From an uncultured Lachnospiraceae bacterium (GTDB lineage Bacteria > Bacillota > Clostridia > Lachnospirales > Lachnospiraceae): 5,878 nt of DNA. A model generated the notes under the pieces. It searched no databases. It was not told where the DNA came from and was given only the letters and a program-made list of their open reading frames with translations. This document shows positions 1 through 5,878 of this stretch, piece by piece. Positions within the stretch are counted from its first letter, which is position 1; every line of letters begins with the position of its first letter. A program made the translations under genes and the position numbers. Location of the stretch: positions 1-5,878 of the forward strand of contig CACZQT010000447.1 in NCBI GenBank assembly GCA_902783295.1, in the 5' to 3' direction.

Positions 1-108
1 GGAAGTGGCTTGCCGCCTGTAAAGGAGGCTGTATCGGTTGGATCAGAAAGAGGCAGGGGAAACAGTTTCACAGATGTTTCCCAGTATTCTCTGAAGCAGG
101 GAGGGTAG
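1..108 (+). CDS. Possible C-terminal tail of an upstream gene (partial)
   Basis: Frame 1 is open from the window edge to a TAG at 106-108, giving 35 residues of plausible composition (Gly, Ser, Glu and Lys rich) that end in YSLKQGG. I recognise no family. The stop lies directly after the Shine-Dalgarno sequence of the next gene, which would fit tight operon packing. Two other readings exist. Frame 3 is open from 3 to a TGA at 111-113 that overlaps the next ATG by one base (TGATG), but its translation is rich in Trp, Cys and Arg and looks less like a protein. Frame 2 stops at 20-22, so the upstream gene could also end there. No promoter or terminator is visible in 1-112, so the operon probably continues to the left. 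Confidence 0.35.
   Translation, partial: GSGLPPVKEAVSVGSERGRGNSFTDVSQYSLKQGG
99..105 (+). promoter_or_regulatory. Ribosome binding site for the HtrA-like gene
   Basis: GGGAGGG lies 7 bases before the ATG at 113. It fixes this start, which also places a hydrophobic membrane segment near the N-terminus, as expected for a membrane-anchored HtrA-like protein. Confidence 0.75.
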
Positions 109-112
109 CCTG

Positions 113-1408
113 ATGTCGGATTCTGACAACGGAAAACAGGATGAGCGGGGGTTCATTCGGGAAACAATTCATGAGCCGCAGGCAAAAGCATCCGCCGGAA
201 AGCGGATTGCAGCTGTTCTGGGGCTGGGTTTGTTGTTTGGAGCAGCGGGCGGCGCCGGGTTTACGGCGGCCGGTTACTGGATGAGAAAGGCTCTGCACAT
301 AACGGATATCCGGGAGAGTGTTGTGATTCCCCGGGATCCGGTGACTGCAGTGGACAGCAGCGAGGCTCCTCAGACACCGGTTCAGGAGGAACTCTCTTCC
401 GGAGAAGAGGAAAATCCGGACGGAAAAGGGGACAATTCTGGGCCGGAGGAAGATGAGCCGTCGTTTGTCAGCTTCGGGAAGCGGGTCTTTTCAGTTCTGG
501 AATACAGCCTTGCGACCGTCACGGCCAGGCGCGACCAGGAAGACCTGTTCGGCGGTATTTATACGCACAACCAGGACAGTTTCGGCGTGATTATTGCTAT
601 CACGAAAGAAGATATCCGTATTCTGACGGAAAGCGCTTTACTGGAAAATGCGGAAAAAGTACATGTCAGCCTTCACGGAGGTTATGGCGGTGAAGCGGAT
701 CTGCTGGGAATGGACAGAACCAGCGGTTTCGCGGTAGTAAGCCTTCCGCTGACGGAGCTTCCGGAAGGAGCTGCGGAGGAACTGGCACCTGCAGAACTCG
801 GGAATTCCTACCTGACCCTGATGGGAGACATGGCTGTAGTGGTCGGCCGCCCTGTAGGGCATCTGACGTCCATGGCTTCGGGCATCATTTCTTATATCGA
901 AGAAGACGTGCAGGATACGGATTTCAACTACCAGATTCTGCATACGGATATTTCCGGATCGGAGGACGCAGGCGGCCTGCTGGCGGATGAACAGGGACGG
1001 ATTATCGGTTGGATCGGCTCTTCGGGAGTAGAAGCAGAGTCCTCTCTGATTACGGCTTATTCCATTTCCGACCTGAAGAGCCTGATTGAAGGACTTTCCA
1101 ACGGGGAAACCGCGTGCAAGCTGGGGGTTCATGTACAGGAGGTTACACAGGAGATGGCGGAATCTCGGGATTTGCCGCCGGGCCTTTTTGTTACAGATGT
1201 GATCCCCGGGATGCCTGCTCTGGCTGCAGGAATCCAGAGCGGGGATATACTCATGCGGATCGGGGACAGTGAAATCCGTACAGTGCAGGACTTGCAGGCT
1301 GTACTGGTAGACGCGGAACCGGGAGATGAAACGACCGTAACTGTAAGCCGGCGCGGGCGGGACGGATATGGTGAGGAGACATTTGCAGTTGTTCTGGAGC
1401 CCAGGTAA
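113..1408 (+). CDS. Membrane-anchored HtrA/DegP-like (S1C) PDZ protein, predicted catalytically inactive
   Basis: This 431-residue protein has a short cytoplasmic N-terminus (1-30), one glycine-rich membrane segment (about 31-57, followed by Arg-Lys), an acidic low-complexity linker (about 83-118, rich in Glu, Asp, Ser and Pro), a trypsin-like HtrA domain (about 122-328) and a C-terminal PDZ domain (about 335-428). The layout matches membrane-bound HtrA proteases of Gram-positive bacteria. The catalytic motifs can be aligned but all three active residues are gone. The usual ILTNNHVV is ILTESALL (His to Ala175), the DLAV motif reads GFAV (Asp to Gly205), and the GNSGGPL motif reads SEDAGGLL (Ser to Ala286). 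The 30-residue spacing between the His and Asp sites is the same as in E. coli DegP (H105, D135). The frame is intact, so this is not a decayed gene. I infer an extracytoplasmic binding, scaffold or sensor role through the PDZ domain, with no proteolysis. It is the first complete gene of an apparent operon with yhaM and rlmD. HtrA family membership is firm; the function is unknown. Confidence 0.85.
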   Translation: MSDSDNGKQDERGFIRETIHEPQAKASAGKRIAAVLGLGLLFGAAGGAGFTAAGYWMRKALHITDIRESVVIPRDPVTAVDSSEAPQTPVQEELSSGEEENPDGKGDNSGPEEDEPSFVSFGKRVFSVLEYSLATVTARRDQEDLFGGIYTHNQDSFGVIIAITKEDIRILTESALLENAEKVHVSLHGGYGGEADLLGMDRTSGFAVVSLPLTELPEGAAEELAPAELGNSYLTLMGDMAVVVGRPVGHLTSMASGIISYIEEDVQDTDFNYQILHTDISGSEDAGGLLADEQGRIIGWIGSSGVEAESSLITAYSISDLKSLIEGLSNGETACKLGVHVQEVTQEMAESRDLPPGLFVTDVIPGMPALAAGIQSGDILMRIGDSEIRTVQDLQAVLVDAEPGDETTVTVSRRGRDGYGEETFAVVLEPR

Positions 1409-1420
1409 GCTGCTGTATTG

Positions 1421-1426
1421 AAGGAG
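1421..1426 (+). promoter_or_regulatory. Ribosome binding site for yhaM
   Basis: AAGGAG stands 11 bases before the ATG at 1438, inside the 29-base gap after the HtrA-like gene. No promoter or terminator fits in this gap, so the two genes are probably co-transcribed. Confidence 0.65.
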
Positions 1427-1437
1427 AAGCTAGCAGA

Positions 1438-2382
1438 ATGAGGATTCCTTTGGGGAACCTGCGGGAGGGCGACCATGCCGCAGGTATTTACCTTTGCAAA
1501 ACGAAATTGAATGCGAAAACCAAGGCCGGCAAGACATATTACTCGCTGATTTTGCAGGATTCCAGCGGGGTGCTGGACGGAAAGATCTGGGATCTTTCCA
1601 GCGGCATCGACCATTTTGAAGCGCTGGATTACATTTATATAGACGGGGATGTGACGGCTTACCAGGGCAGTCTGCAGCTGAATATCCGGCGGGTCCGCGT
1701 AGCCCGGGAAGGGGAGTATGATCCGGCGGAATTCCTGCCGAGAACGCCTTACGACCAGAAGGAGATGGCGGGAAAGCTGACCGAACTGGTACACTCCGTG
1801 ACGGATGAGTATTATCATCAGCTTCTGGTGGCTGTATTCCTGCAGGACCGGGATTTTGCCCGTGCCTTTGTGAAGCATTCGGCGGCCAAGACCGTGCATC
1901 ACGGCTTTGTGGGAGGGCTGCTGCAGCATACTCTGCGTGTGGCGGAGCTGTGTGATTTTTACTGTACGAAATACCCGGCGCTGAACAGGAACCTTCTGAT
2001 TACCGGCGCCTTGTGCCATGATATCGGAAAGGTCAGAGAACTTTCGCCGTTCCCGCAGAATGACTATACGGACGGGGGACAGCTGATCGGGCATCTGGTG
2101 TTCGGTTATCAGATGGTCATGGACAAGATCCGGGAAATCCCGGGATTCCCGGAGAAAAAGGCGAATGAGCTGGGGCATCTGATTCTGTCCCACCATGGAG
2201 AGCTGGAATACGGTTCGCCGAAAAAACCGGCGCTGATCGAAGCCCTGGCACTGCATATGGCGGATAATACGGATGCGAAGCTGGAATCCATGGCAGAACT
2301 GCTGGCCGGCGCCCTGAACGATTCGGACTGGCTGGGCTTTCAGAAGCTTTTTGACAGCAACGTCCGGAAAACGAGCAAATAA
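1438..2382 (+). CDS. yhaM: YhaM-family 3'-5' exoribonuclease (OB fold + HD domain)
   Basis: The 314-residue product is about the same length as Bacillus subtilis YhaM, a metal-dependent 3'-5' exoribonuclease that trims RNA and single-stranded DNA ends in the cytoplasm. An N-terminal OB-fold nucleic-acid binding domain (about 13-90, with YYSLILQDSSG and the GKIWD strand) precedes an HD hydrolase domain (about 150-285). The metal ligands of the HD domain are visible: H164 in LLQHTLRV, H194-D195 in CHDIGK, H219 in IGHL, H252/H253 in SHHGELEYGSP and D276 in HMADNTDA. SHHGELEYGSP followed by HMADNTDAK is characteristic of this family. The start is supported by the AAGGAG site and by the OB fold beginning near residue 10. 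It sits 29 bases from each neighbour. Nothing essential is missing. The exact RNA substrates cannot be read from sequence. Confidence 0.93.
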   Translation: MRIPLGNLREGDHAAGIYLCKTKLNAKTKAGKTYYSLILQDSSGVLDGKIWDLSSGIDHFEALDYIYIDGDVTAYQGSLQLNIRRVRVAREGEYDPAEFLPRTPYDQKEMAGKLTELVHSVTDEYYHQLLVAVFLQDRDFARAFVKHSAAKTVHHGFVGGLLQHTLRVAELCDFYCTKYPALNRNLLITGALCHDIGKVRELSPFPQNDYTDGGQLIGHLVFGYQMVMDKIREIPGFPEKKANELGHLILSHHGELEYGSPKKPALIEALALHMADNTDAKLESMAELLAGALNDSDWLGFQKLFDSNVRKTSK

Positions 2383-2396
2383 GTCCGGTACGGCTT

Positions 2397-2402
2397 AAAG
2401 GA
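2397..2402 (+). promoter_or_regulatory. Ribosome binding site that decides the TTG start of rlmD
   Basis: AAAGGA lies 9 bases before TTG at 2412. No in-frame ATG lies between the yhaM stop and this point, and the first downstream ATG (2451, residue 14) would cut into the TRAM domain. Together these support the TTG start. Confidence 0.65.
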
Positions 2403-2411
2403 AACTGGGTT

Positions 2412-3827
2412 TTGGAAAAGAACGAGATTGTGGAAGTATCCATTGAAGATATGACGGAGCAGGGAGAGGGCATAGGGAAGTGGAATGGCTTCCCTCTCTT
2501 TATCCGGGACGCGGTAGTCGGAGATCTGGCCAGGGTCCGTGTGGTGAAAGTCAAAAAAGGCTATGGCTACGGAAAGCTGGAGCAGGTACTGATTCCTTCC
2601 CCGGACCGTACAGAACCGCGCTGCCCGGCGGCCGGCCCCTGCGGTGGCTGCCAGCTCCAGGCCATGCGTTATGAAGCTCAGCTGACCTGGAAGCGGAAAA
2701 AGGTGGGCAATGCCCTGCGGCGGCTGGGCGGCTTTACAGTGGACGACGGTACCCGGTCCGGGGAGACAGCCGAAGTCTTTGTAAAGCCGGTTCTCGGGAT
2801 GGAGAATCCCTGGGAATACCGCAATAAGTGCCAGGTCCCGGTCGGGAAGGGAAAGGACGGACATATCGCCATGGGCTTTTATGCCGCCCGCTCTCATCAG
2901 ATTGTGGAAACCGCGCACTGCTTCCTGGGAGATCCTGTGAACGAGCGGATTCAGGAAACGGTGCGGAAGCATATGGAGGCGTACCATATCGCTCCGTATG
3001 ATGAGGAGAAAGGCACCGGTCTTATCCGCCATATCCTGATCCGGAAAAGCCGCAGCACCGGGGAGACAATGGTCTGTCTTGTGATCAACGGAAGAAAATG
3101 CCCCGGAGCGGACAGGCTGGCGGAGGCGCTGCGGGAAATCCCCGGTGTCGCATCGGTATCTCTGAACATCAACCGGGAAAAAACCAACGTGATCCTTGGG
3201 AAGGAGCTGGTGCAGCTCTATGGTCCGGGTGTGATTACGGATACAATCGGGGAGAACCGTTACAGAATATCCCCGCTTTCTTTTTATCAGGTGAATCCTG
3301 AACAGACGGAAAAGCTCTACCGGGCGGCTCTGGAGGCGGCAGCCCTGACCGGAGAGGAGACGGTATGGGATCTGTACTGCGGCGCCGGGACGATCTCTCT
3401 GTTTCTCGCACGCGCTTCCCGGCAGGTGTACGGCGTGGAGATTGTGCCGCAGGCTGTGGAAAATGCACGGGAAAATGCCCGCCTGAACGGAATTTCAAAC
3501 GCGGAATTCTATCTGGGAAAGGCGGAGGAAGTGCTTCCGGAAGCCAATGCCGTGCATATCCGGGAGACAGGACATCCCCTTCAGGCGGATGTGATCGTAG
3601 TAGATCCTCCAAGAAAGGGCTGCGATGCCGGTCTGCTTTCCGTAATGCTGGCCATGGCCCCGCAGCGGATTGTCTATGTAAGCTGCGACTGCGCCACACT
3701 GGCCAGGGATTTGAAGATCCTCTGCAGCAGCGGAGCCTATCGGATTGCTTCGGTGCAGCCGGTGGATATGTTTGCCCAGGGGGTAGGGATTGAAACCGTA
3801 GTGGGACTCATCCGGTGCGGCGAATAA
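2412..3827 (+). CDS. rlmD: 23S rRNA (uracil-C5)-methyltransferase, RlmD/RlmCD (TrmA/RumA family)
   Basis: This 471-residue SAM-dependent enzyme is predicted to convert U1939 of 23S rRNA to 5-methyluridine. Gram-positive members such as B. subtilis YefA (RlmCD) also methylate U747. A TRAM RNA-binding domain covers about 1-60. The [4Fe-4S] ligands follow as C71-x5-C77-x2-C80 with C170 in ETAHCFLG. The methyltransferase core has the FYQVNPEQTEKLY motif (291-303), the SAM-binding loop DLYCGAGTISL (320-330), DPPRKGC (398-404), the catalytic nucleophile C425 in VYVSCDCATLARD, and a likely general base E461 near the C-terminus. The Cys-to-Glu spacing (36) is close to that of E. coli RlmD (C389, E424). 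Translation appears to start at TTG. The gene follows yhaM after 29 bases and is last in the operon, with an intrinsic terminator about 20 bases downstream. All catalytic features are intact. Assignment to RlmD rather than dual-specific RlmCD is not possible from sequence alone. Confidence 0.93.
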   Translation: MEKNEIVEVSIEDMTEQGEGIGKWNGFPLFIRDAVVGDLARVRVVKVKKGYGYGKLEQVLIPSPDRTEPRCPAAGPCGGCQLQAMRYEAQLTWKRKKVGNALRRLGGFTVDDGTRSGETAEVFVKPVLGMENPWEYRNKCQVPVGKGKDGHIAMGFYAARSHQIVETAHCFLGDPVNERIQETVRKHMEAYHIAPYDEEKGTGLIRHILIRKSRSTGETMVCLVINGRKCPGADRLAEALREIPGVASVSLNINREKTNVILGKELVQLYGPGVITDTIGENRYRISPLSFYQVNPEQTEKLYRAALEAAALTGEETVWDLYCGAGTISLFLARASRQVYGVEIVPQAVENARENARLNGISNAEFYLGKAEEVLPEANAVHIRETGHPLQADVIVVDPPRKGCDAGLLSVMLAMAPQRIVYVSCDCATLARDLKILCSSGAYRIASVQPVDMFAQGVGIETVVGLIRCGE

Positions 3828-3847
3828 AAACAGACAGTATTGAAAGA

Positions 3848-3886
3848 AGAGCGGAGAAGGGAAGCCCCTTTCTCCGCTCTCTTTTC
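3848..3886 (+). terminator. Intrinsic terminator after rlmD
   Basis: A 14-bp stem pairs 3848-3861 (AGAGCGGAGAAGGG) with 3867-3880, containing one G-U wobble and a 5-base loop (AAGCC). It is followed by CTTTTC. It lies 20 bases past the rlmD stop and separates the three-gene operon from the downstream protease gene. Confidence 0.9.
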
Positions 3887-3939
3887 ATATGGAAAAAACC
3901 CCTGAATTGTCCATATGGCAAAACCCTTCGCGGGAATTG
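3886..3939 (+). repeat. Imperfect direct repeat between terminator and promoter
   Basis: Two similar blocks follow each other. CATATGG occurs at 3886 and 3912, each followed by an A-run and then CCC, and GAATTG occurs at 3904 and 3934. The second copy carries about four extra bases. The function is unknown. It lies 50-100 bases upstream of the protease promoter, so it could be a duplicated regulatory site or a chance duplication. Confidence 0.35.
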
Positions 3940-3987
3940 CGGCCTGCCTTGTCACAAGGACAGGAAAGTTATCATAAAATGCGTGCA

Positions 3988-4016
3988 TTGACAGGAACAG
4001 GGGCAAATGTTACAAT
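3988..4016 (+). promoter_or_regulatory. Sigma-A promoter of the C1A protease gene
   Basis: A perfect -35 box TTGACA (3988-3993) is followed after exactly 17 bases by TACAAT (4011-4016). An extended -10 TG sits at 4008-4009. The predicted transcript would start around 4022-4024 and have a leader of about 50 bases. This is a strong housekeeping promoter, which suggests that control comes from a repressor or other factor. Confidence 0.85.
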
Positions 4017-4026
4017 ATTGTTACAT
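4007..4026. promoter_or_regulatory. Palindromic operator candidate over the -10 and start site
   Basis: ATGTTACAATATTGTTACAT is a 20-base palindrome in which 9 of 10 base pairs match, the only mismatch being T opposite T at 4011/4022. It covers the -10 box and the predicted transcription start, the usual place for a repressor site. The same stretch also contains TGTTACA twice (4008 and 4019), 11 bases apart, which is one helical turn and would fit a response regulator binding direct repeats. I cannot assign the binding protein. Confidence 0.6.
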
Positions 4027-4062
4027 ATACCTTTTATGGACATATCAGGCAATACAGCCTTT

Positions 4063-4067
4063 GGAGG
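4063..4067 (+). promoter_or_regulatory. Ribosome binding site of the C1A protease gene
   Basis: GGAGG lies 5 bases before the ATG at 4073. An earlier ATG at 4068 would give only two codons before a stop, so 4073 is the start; it begins a clear signal peptide. Confidence 0.75.
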
Positions 4068-4072
4068 ATGAT

Positions 4073-5878
4073 ATGAAACGAATATTCGGAAAAACAGCGA
4101 TGCTCTTTTTCCTGACGCTCCTGCTGACCGGCAGCTGCCCGCCGGAAGCAATGGCTGCGAAAAGATATATTAAAGGACGGGAGCTGACGCAGGAGGAAAT
4201 CGATGCACAGAAGGCCCTGGAGCCGAAATTGAAGATATTTCCTGAACTGGATATTGAAGTGCCGGAAAGTTCCGGCGAAGGAATCATGGCTTCCCGGGGT
4301 GTCCTTCCGTCCAGATATGACGCCCGGACGAAGAATCTGGTGACATCCGTGAAGAACCAGCTTCCTTACGGGAGCTGCTGGGCATTCTCGGCGATTGCTT
4401 CCGCAGAATCCTCTCTGATCCGTCAGGGGATCTCTGTGGGCGGTAAAGCTGCGACGGCAAAGAATCTGGACCTTTCAGAACTGCAGCTTCTGTATTTCTT
4501 CTACCACCCTGTTCCGGATGCACTGGGAGGTACGACAGGGGATTCTACGAAGGCGCTGACCGCTAATTATCTGCGCCAGGGCGGAAACGGGATTTTTACC
4601 ACCTTTGCTCTCGCTTCCTGGCTGGGACCGGCTACTGAGGATCAGGCACCGTATGAGACGGCGGCGGCTTCTACGGCCCTGCCGATTTCCCTGGCCCGGA
4701 ATATGGACGTTGCCCATATGCAGAATGCATACTGGGTATCCATGACGGATATTGACGCTGTGAAGGAAATGGTTTACCTTTACGGAACGGTGGGCTTCAG
4801 TTTCTATTACGTGGATAATTATTTTGATTTCAGCACTGCCGCTTACTACAATGATGTGACGACGGCAACCAATCATGCCGTAAATGTAGTCGGGTGGGAT
4901 GATACCTATTCCCGGGAAAATTTCCTGAATAAACCGTCTCAGGACGGTGCCTGGCTGGTCAAGAACAACTGGGGCAGCAGCTGGGGGGACAACGGATATT
5001 TCTGGCTTTCCTATGAGGAAGTATCCCTGACAGGTTCCAATGCGTTCGGCTTCGTCTACGAATTCGATCCGGCGGATAATTATGATTACATTTACCAGTA
5101 TGACGGCTCCAGCGGATATAAGAGGCTGAAGCTGAAATCAGGTACTACGGTAGCGAATGTATTCCAGGTAAAAGGCGCGTCCTACGAGAAACTGAAGGCT
5201 GTTTCACTGGCGGTTTATACACCGAATACCGGCTACAGTCTGCAGATCTACCGCAATCCGGAACCGGGAAAGCCGGATTCCGGAACGCCGATGCTGGAAG
5301 TTCCGCAGACGGGAACCATCTCCCAGACGGGATATGTAACGATTCCGCTTGAACAGAATGATCTGGATTTCGGAAAAGGGGATAATTTCTCCGTGGTCTT
5401 TACGCTGTACAATGAAAGCCAGTATGTACAGGTATTTGAGGATCTGTCCTACACGAATATGGGGTGGATCCGCTTTGTGAACGATACGGCTCCGGGCCAG
5501 AGCTATGTAAAAGAAAAAGGCGTCTGGGCGGATCTGGGACTTTCCGCCGCCGGAAAAGAACTGGGCACGGCCGGTGAGACAATACGTATCAAAGCATTTA
5601 CCGACAGAACGACAGCCGGCAGTCTTTCGAGCCTGTCTCTTTCCGCCTCTCAGGTGGTGCTGGGCAGCGGACAGTCCAGGACACTGAAGGCGACTGCAAA
5701 TCTTTCCGGGGAGAGCGGTTCCTACCATATCATCTGGACCTCGGATAATCCGGACGCCGCAGTTGTGTCACAGGCCGGGAAGGTAACAGCTGTTGGTCCC
5801 GGCATTGCGTATATTACTGCCCGGGCAGGACGGCTGCAGGCAGTCTGCCGGGTGCTGGTGGGTCTGGAAGTGCCGGAA
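4073..5878 (+). CDS. Exported C1A (papain-type) cysteine protease with lectin-like and BIG2 domains, 3' end outside window
   Basis: The frame is open for 602 codons and runs off the window. An N-terminal signal peptide (1-28; KR, hydrophobic core, AMA cleavage motif at 26-28) is followed by a short pro-region (about 30-75) without a visible ERFNIN motif. The papain-like domain (about 78-332) has all catalytic residues: oxyanion Q96 and nucleophile C102 in VKNQLPYGSCWAFSA, H268 in TNHAVNVVGWDD, and N298 in VKNNWGSSWGDNGYFWLSY. A beta-rich region (about 335-510) resembles the lectin-like domain that follows C1A domains in clostridial proteins. Residues about 517-597 form a BIG2-type Ig-like domain (IIWTSDNPDAAVVSQAGKVTAVGPG). 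It is probably an active protease outside the cell or on the cell surface, cutting host, dietary or surface proteins; the substrate is inferred only. C22 in LTGSC fits a loose lipobox, so lipid anchoring is an alternative. Further Ig-like repeats or an anchor may lie beyond the edge. It is transcribed from its own promoter and is not part of the upstream operon. Confidence 0.9.
   Translation, partial: MKRIFGKTAMLFFLTLLLTGSCPPEAMAAKRYIKGRELTQEEIDAQKALEPKLKIFPELDIEVPESSGEGIMASRGVLPSRYDARTKNLVTSVKNQLPYGSCWAFSAIASAESSLIRQGISVGGKAATAKNLDLSELQLLYFFYHPVPDALGGTTGDSTKALTANYLRQGGNGIFTTFALASWLGPATEDQAPYETAAASTALPISLARNMDVAHMQNAYWVSMTDIDAVKEMVYLYGTVGFSFYYVDNYFDFSTAAYYNDVTTATNHAVNVVGWDDTYSRENFLNKPSQDGAWLVKNNWGSSWGDNGYFWLSYEEVSLTGSNAFGFVYEFDPADNYDYIYQYDGSSGYKRLKLKSGTTVANVFQVKGASYEKLKAVSLAVYTPNTGYSLQIYRNPEPGKPDSGTPMLEVPQTGTISQTGYVTIPLEQNDLDFGKGDNFSVVFTLYNESQYVQVFEDLSYTNMGWIRFVNDTAPGQSYVKEKGVWADLGLSAAGKELGTAGETIRIKAFTDRTTAGSLSSLSLSASQVVLGSGQSRTLKATANLSGESGSYHIIWTSDNPDAAVVSQAGKVTAVGPGIAYITARAGRLQAVCRVLVGLEVPE

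Noticed and set aside
31..1014. 13-base repeat TATCGGTTGGATC near 31 and near 1003
   Set aside because: One repeat of this length in a 5.9-kb window is close to chance expectation. The second copy is ordinary coding sequence for IGWI in the HtrA-like gene.
113..1408. Calling the HtrA-like gene a pseudogene because its active site is lost
   Set aside because: The frame is complete, with a good ribosome site, membrane segment, intact fold motifs and an intact PDZ domain. Clean substitution of three residues without frameshifts suggests a maintained pseudoenzyme, not decay.
1129..2256. 375-codon open frame on the minus strand across the end of the HtrA-like gene and most of yhaM
   Set aside because: It lies opposite two well-supported genes, shows no recognisable domain, has a Gln/Arg/His-rich composition typical of antisense frames, and has no ribosome site that I can see.
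2340..3032. 230-codon minus-strand frame opposite rlmD
   Set aside because: It is antisense to a conserved methyltransferase and shows no family motif. Antisense open frames are common in GC-rich coding sequence.
3889..4071. 60-codon plus-strand frame in the intergenic region
   Set aside because: It starts within the terminator tail, has no Shine-Dalgarno sequence, and runs through the promoter and operator of the next gene. Its composition is not protein-like.
4023..4072. Possible riboswitch or leader-peptide control in the protease leader
   Set aside because: The leader is only about 50 bases, with no stable stem, no terminator-like structure and no leader frame longer than two codons before the start.
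5204..5728. 174-codon minus-strand frame opposite the lectin-like region
   Set aside because: It has no motif, and the opposite strand carries a continuous, domain-bearing protein.

Overview
The window looks like chromosomal DNA of a moderately GC-rich member of the Clostridia, most likely of the Lachnospiraceae type. The basis is the gene content (a YhaM-type exoribonuclease, an iron-sulfur RlmD/RlmCD methyltransferase, a secreted papain-family protease with a lectin-like and an Ig-like domain), strong AGGAGG-type ribosome binding sites, a TTG start and a classical sigma-A promoter. The taxon is an inference; no marker gene fixes it. All four recognisable genes lie on the + strand. I see no mobile elements, CRISPR arrays, tRNAs or rRNAs.

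The left two thirds (about 1-3886) reads as one transcription unit that enters from upstream. A short open tail at the left edge may be the end of the preceding gene. It is followed by (i) a membrane-anchored HtrA/DegP-like protein with a PDZ domain whose whole Ser-His-Asp triad is replaced by Ala/Gly, (ii) a YhaM-family 3'-5' exoribonuclease (OB fold plus HD domain) and (iii) an RlmD/RlmCD 23S rRNA uracil-C5 methyltransferase with an intact [4Fe-4S] cysteine set. The gaps are only 29 bases each, and a strong intrinsic terminator closes the unit just after the methyltransferase. Two of the three products act on RNA; the first is probably a binding or scaffold protein rather than a protease.

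The right third (about 3887-5878) is a separately transcribed gene. A consensus -35/-10 promoter with a 17-bp spacer lies upstream, and a 20-bp near-perfect palindrome covers its -10 and start region, so the gene is probably under repressor control. It encodes an exported C1A (papain-type) cysteine protease with catalytic Cys, His and Asn intact, followed by a lectin-like region and a bacterial Ig-like (BIG2) domain. The reading frame is still open at the window edge, so the C-terminus is not seen.

The observations most worth following are the complete loss of the HtrA triad with the fold and PDZ domain kept, and the palindromic operator candidate on the protease promoter. Nothing here proves a new multi-gene system.
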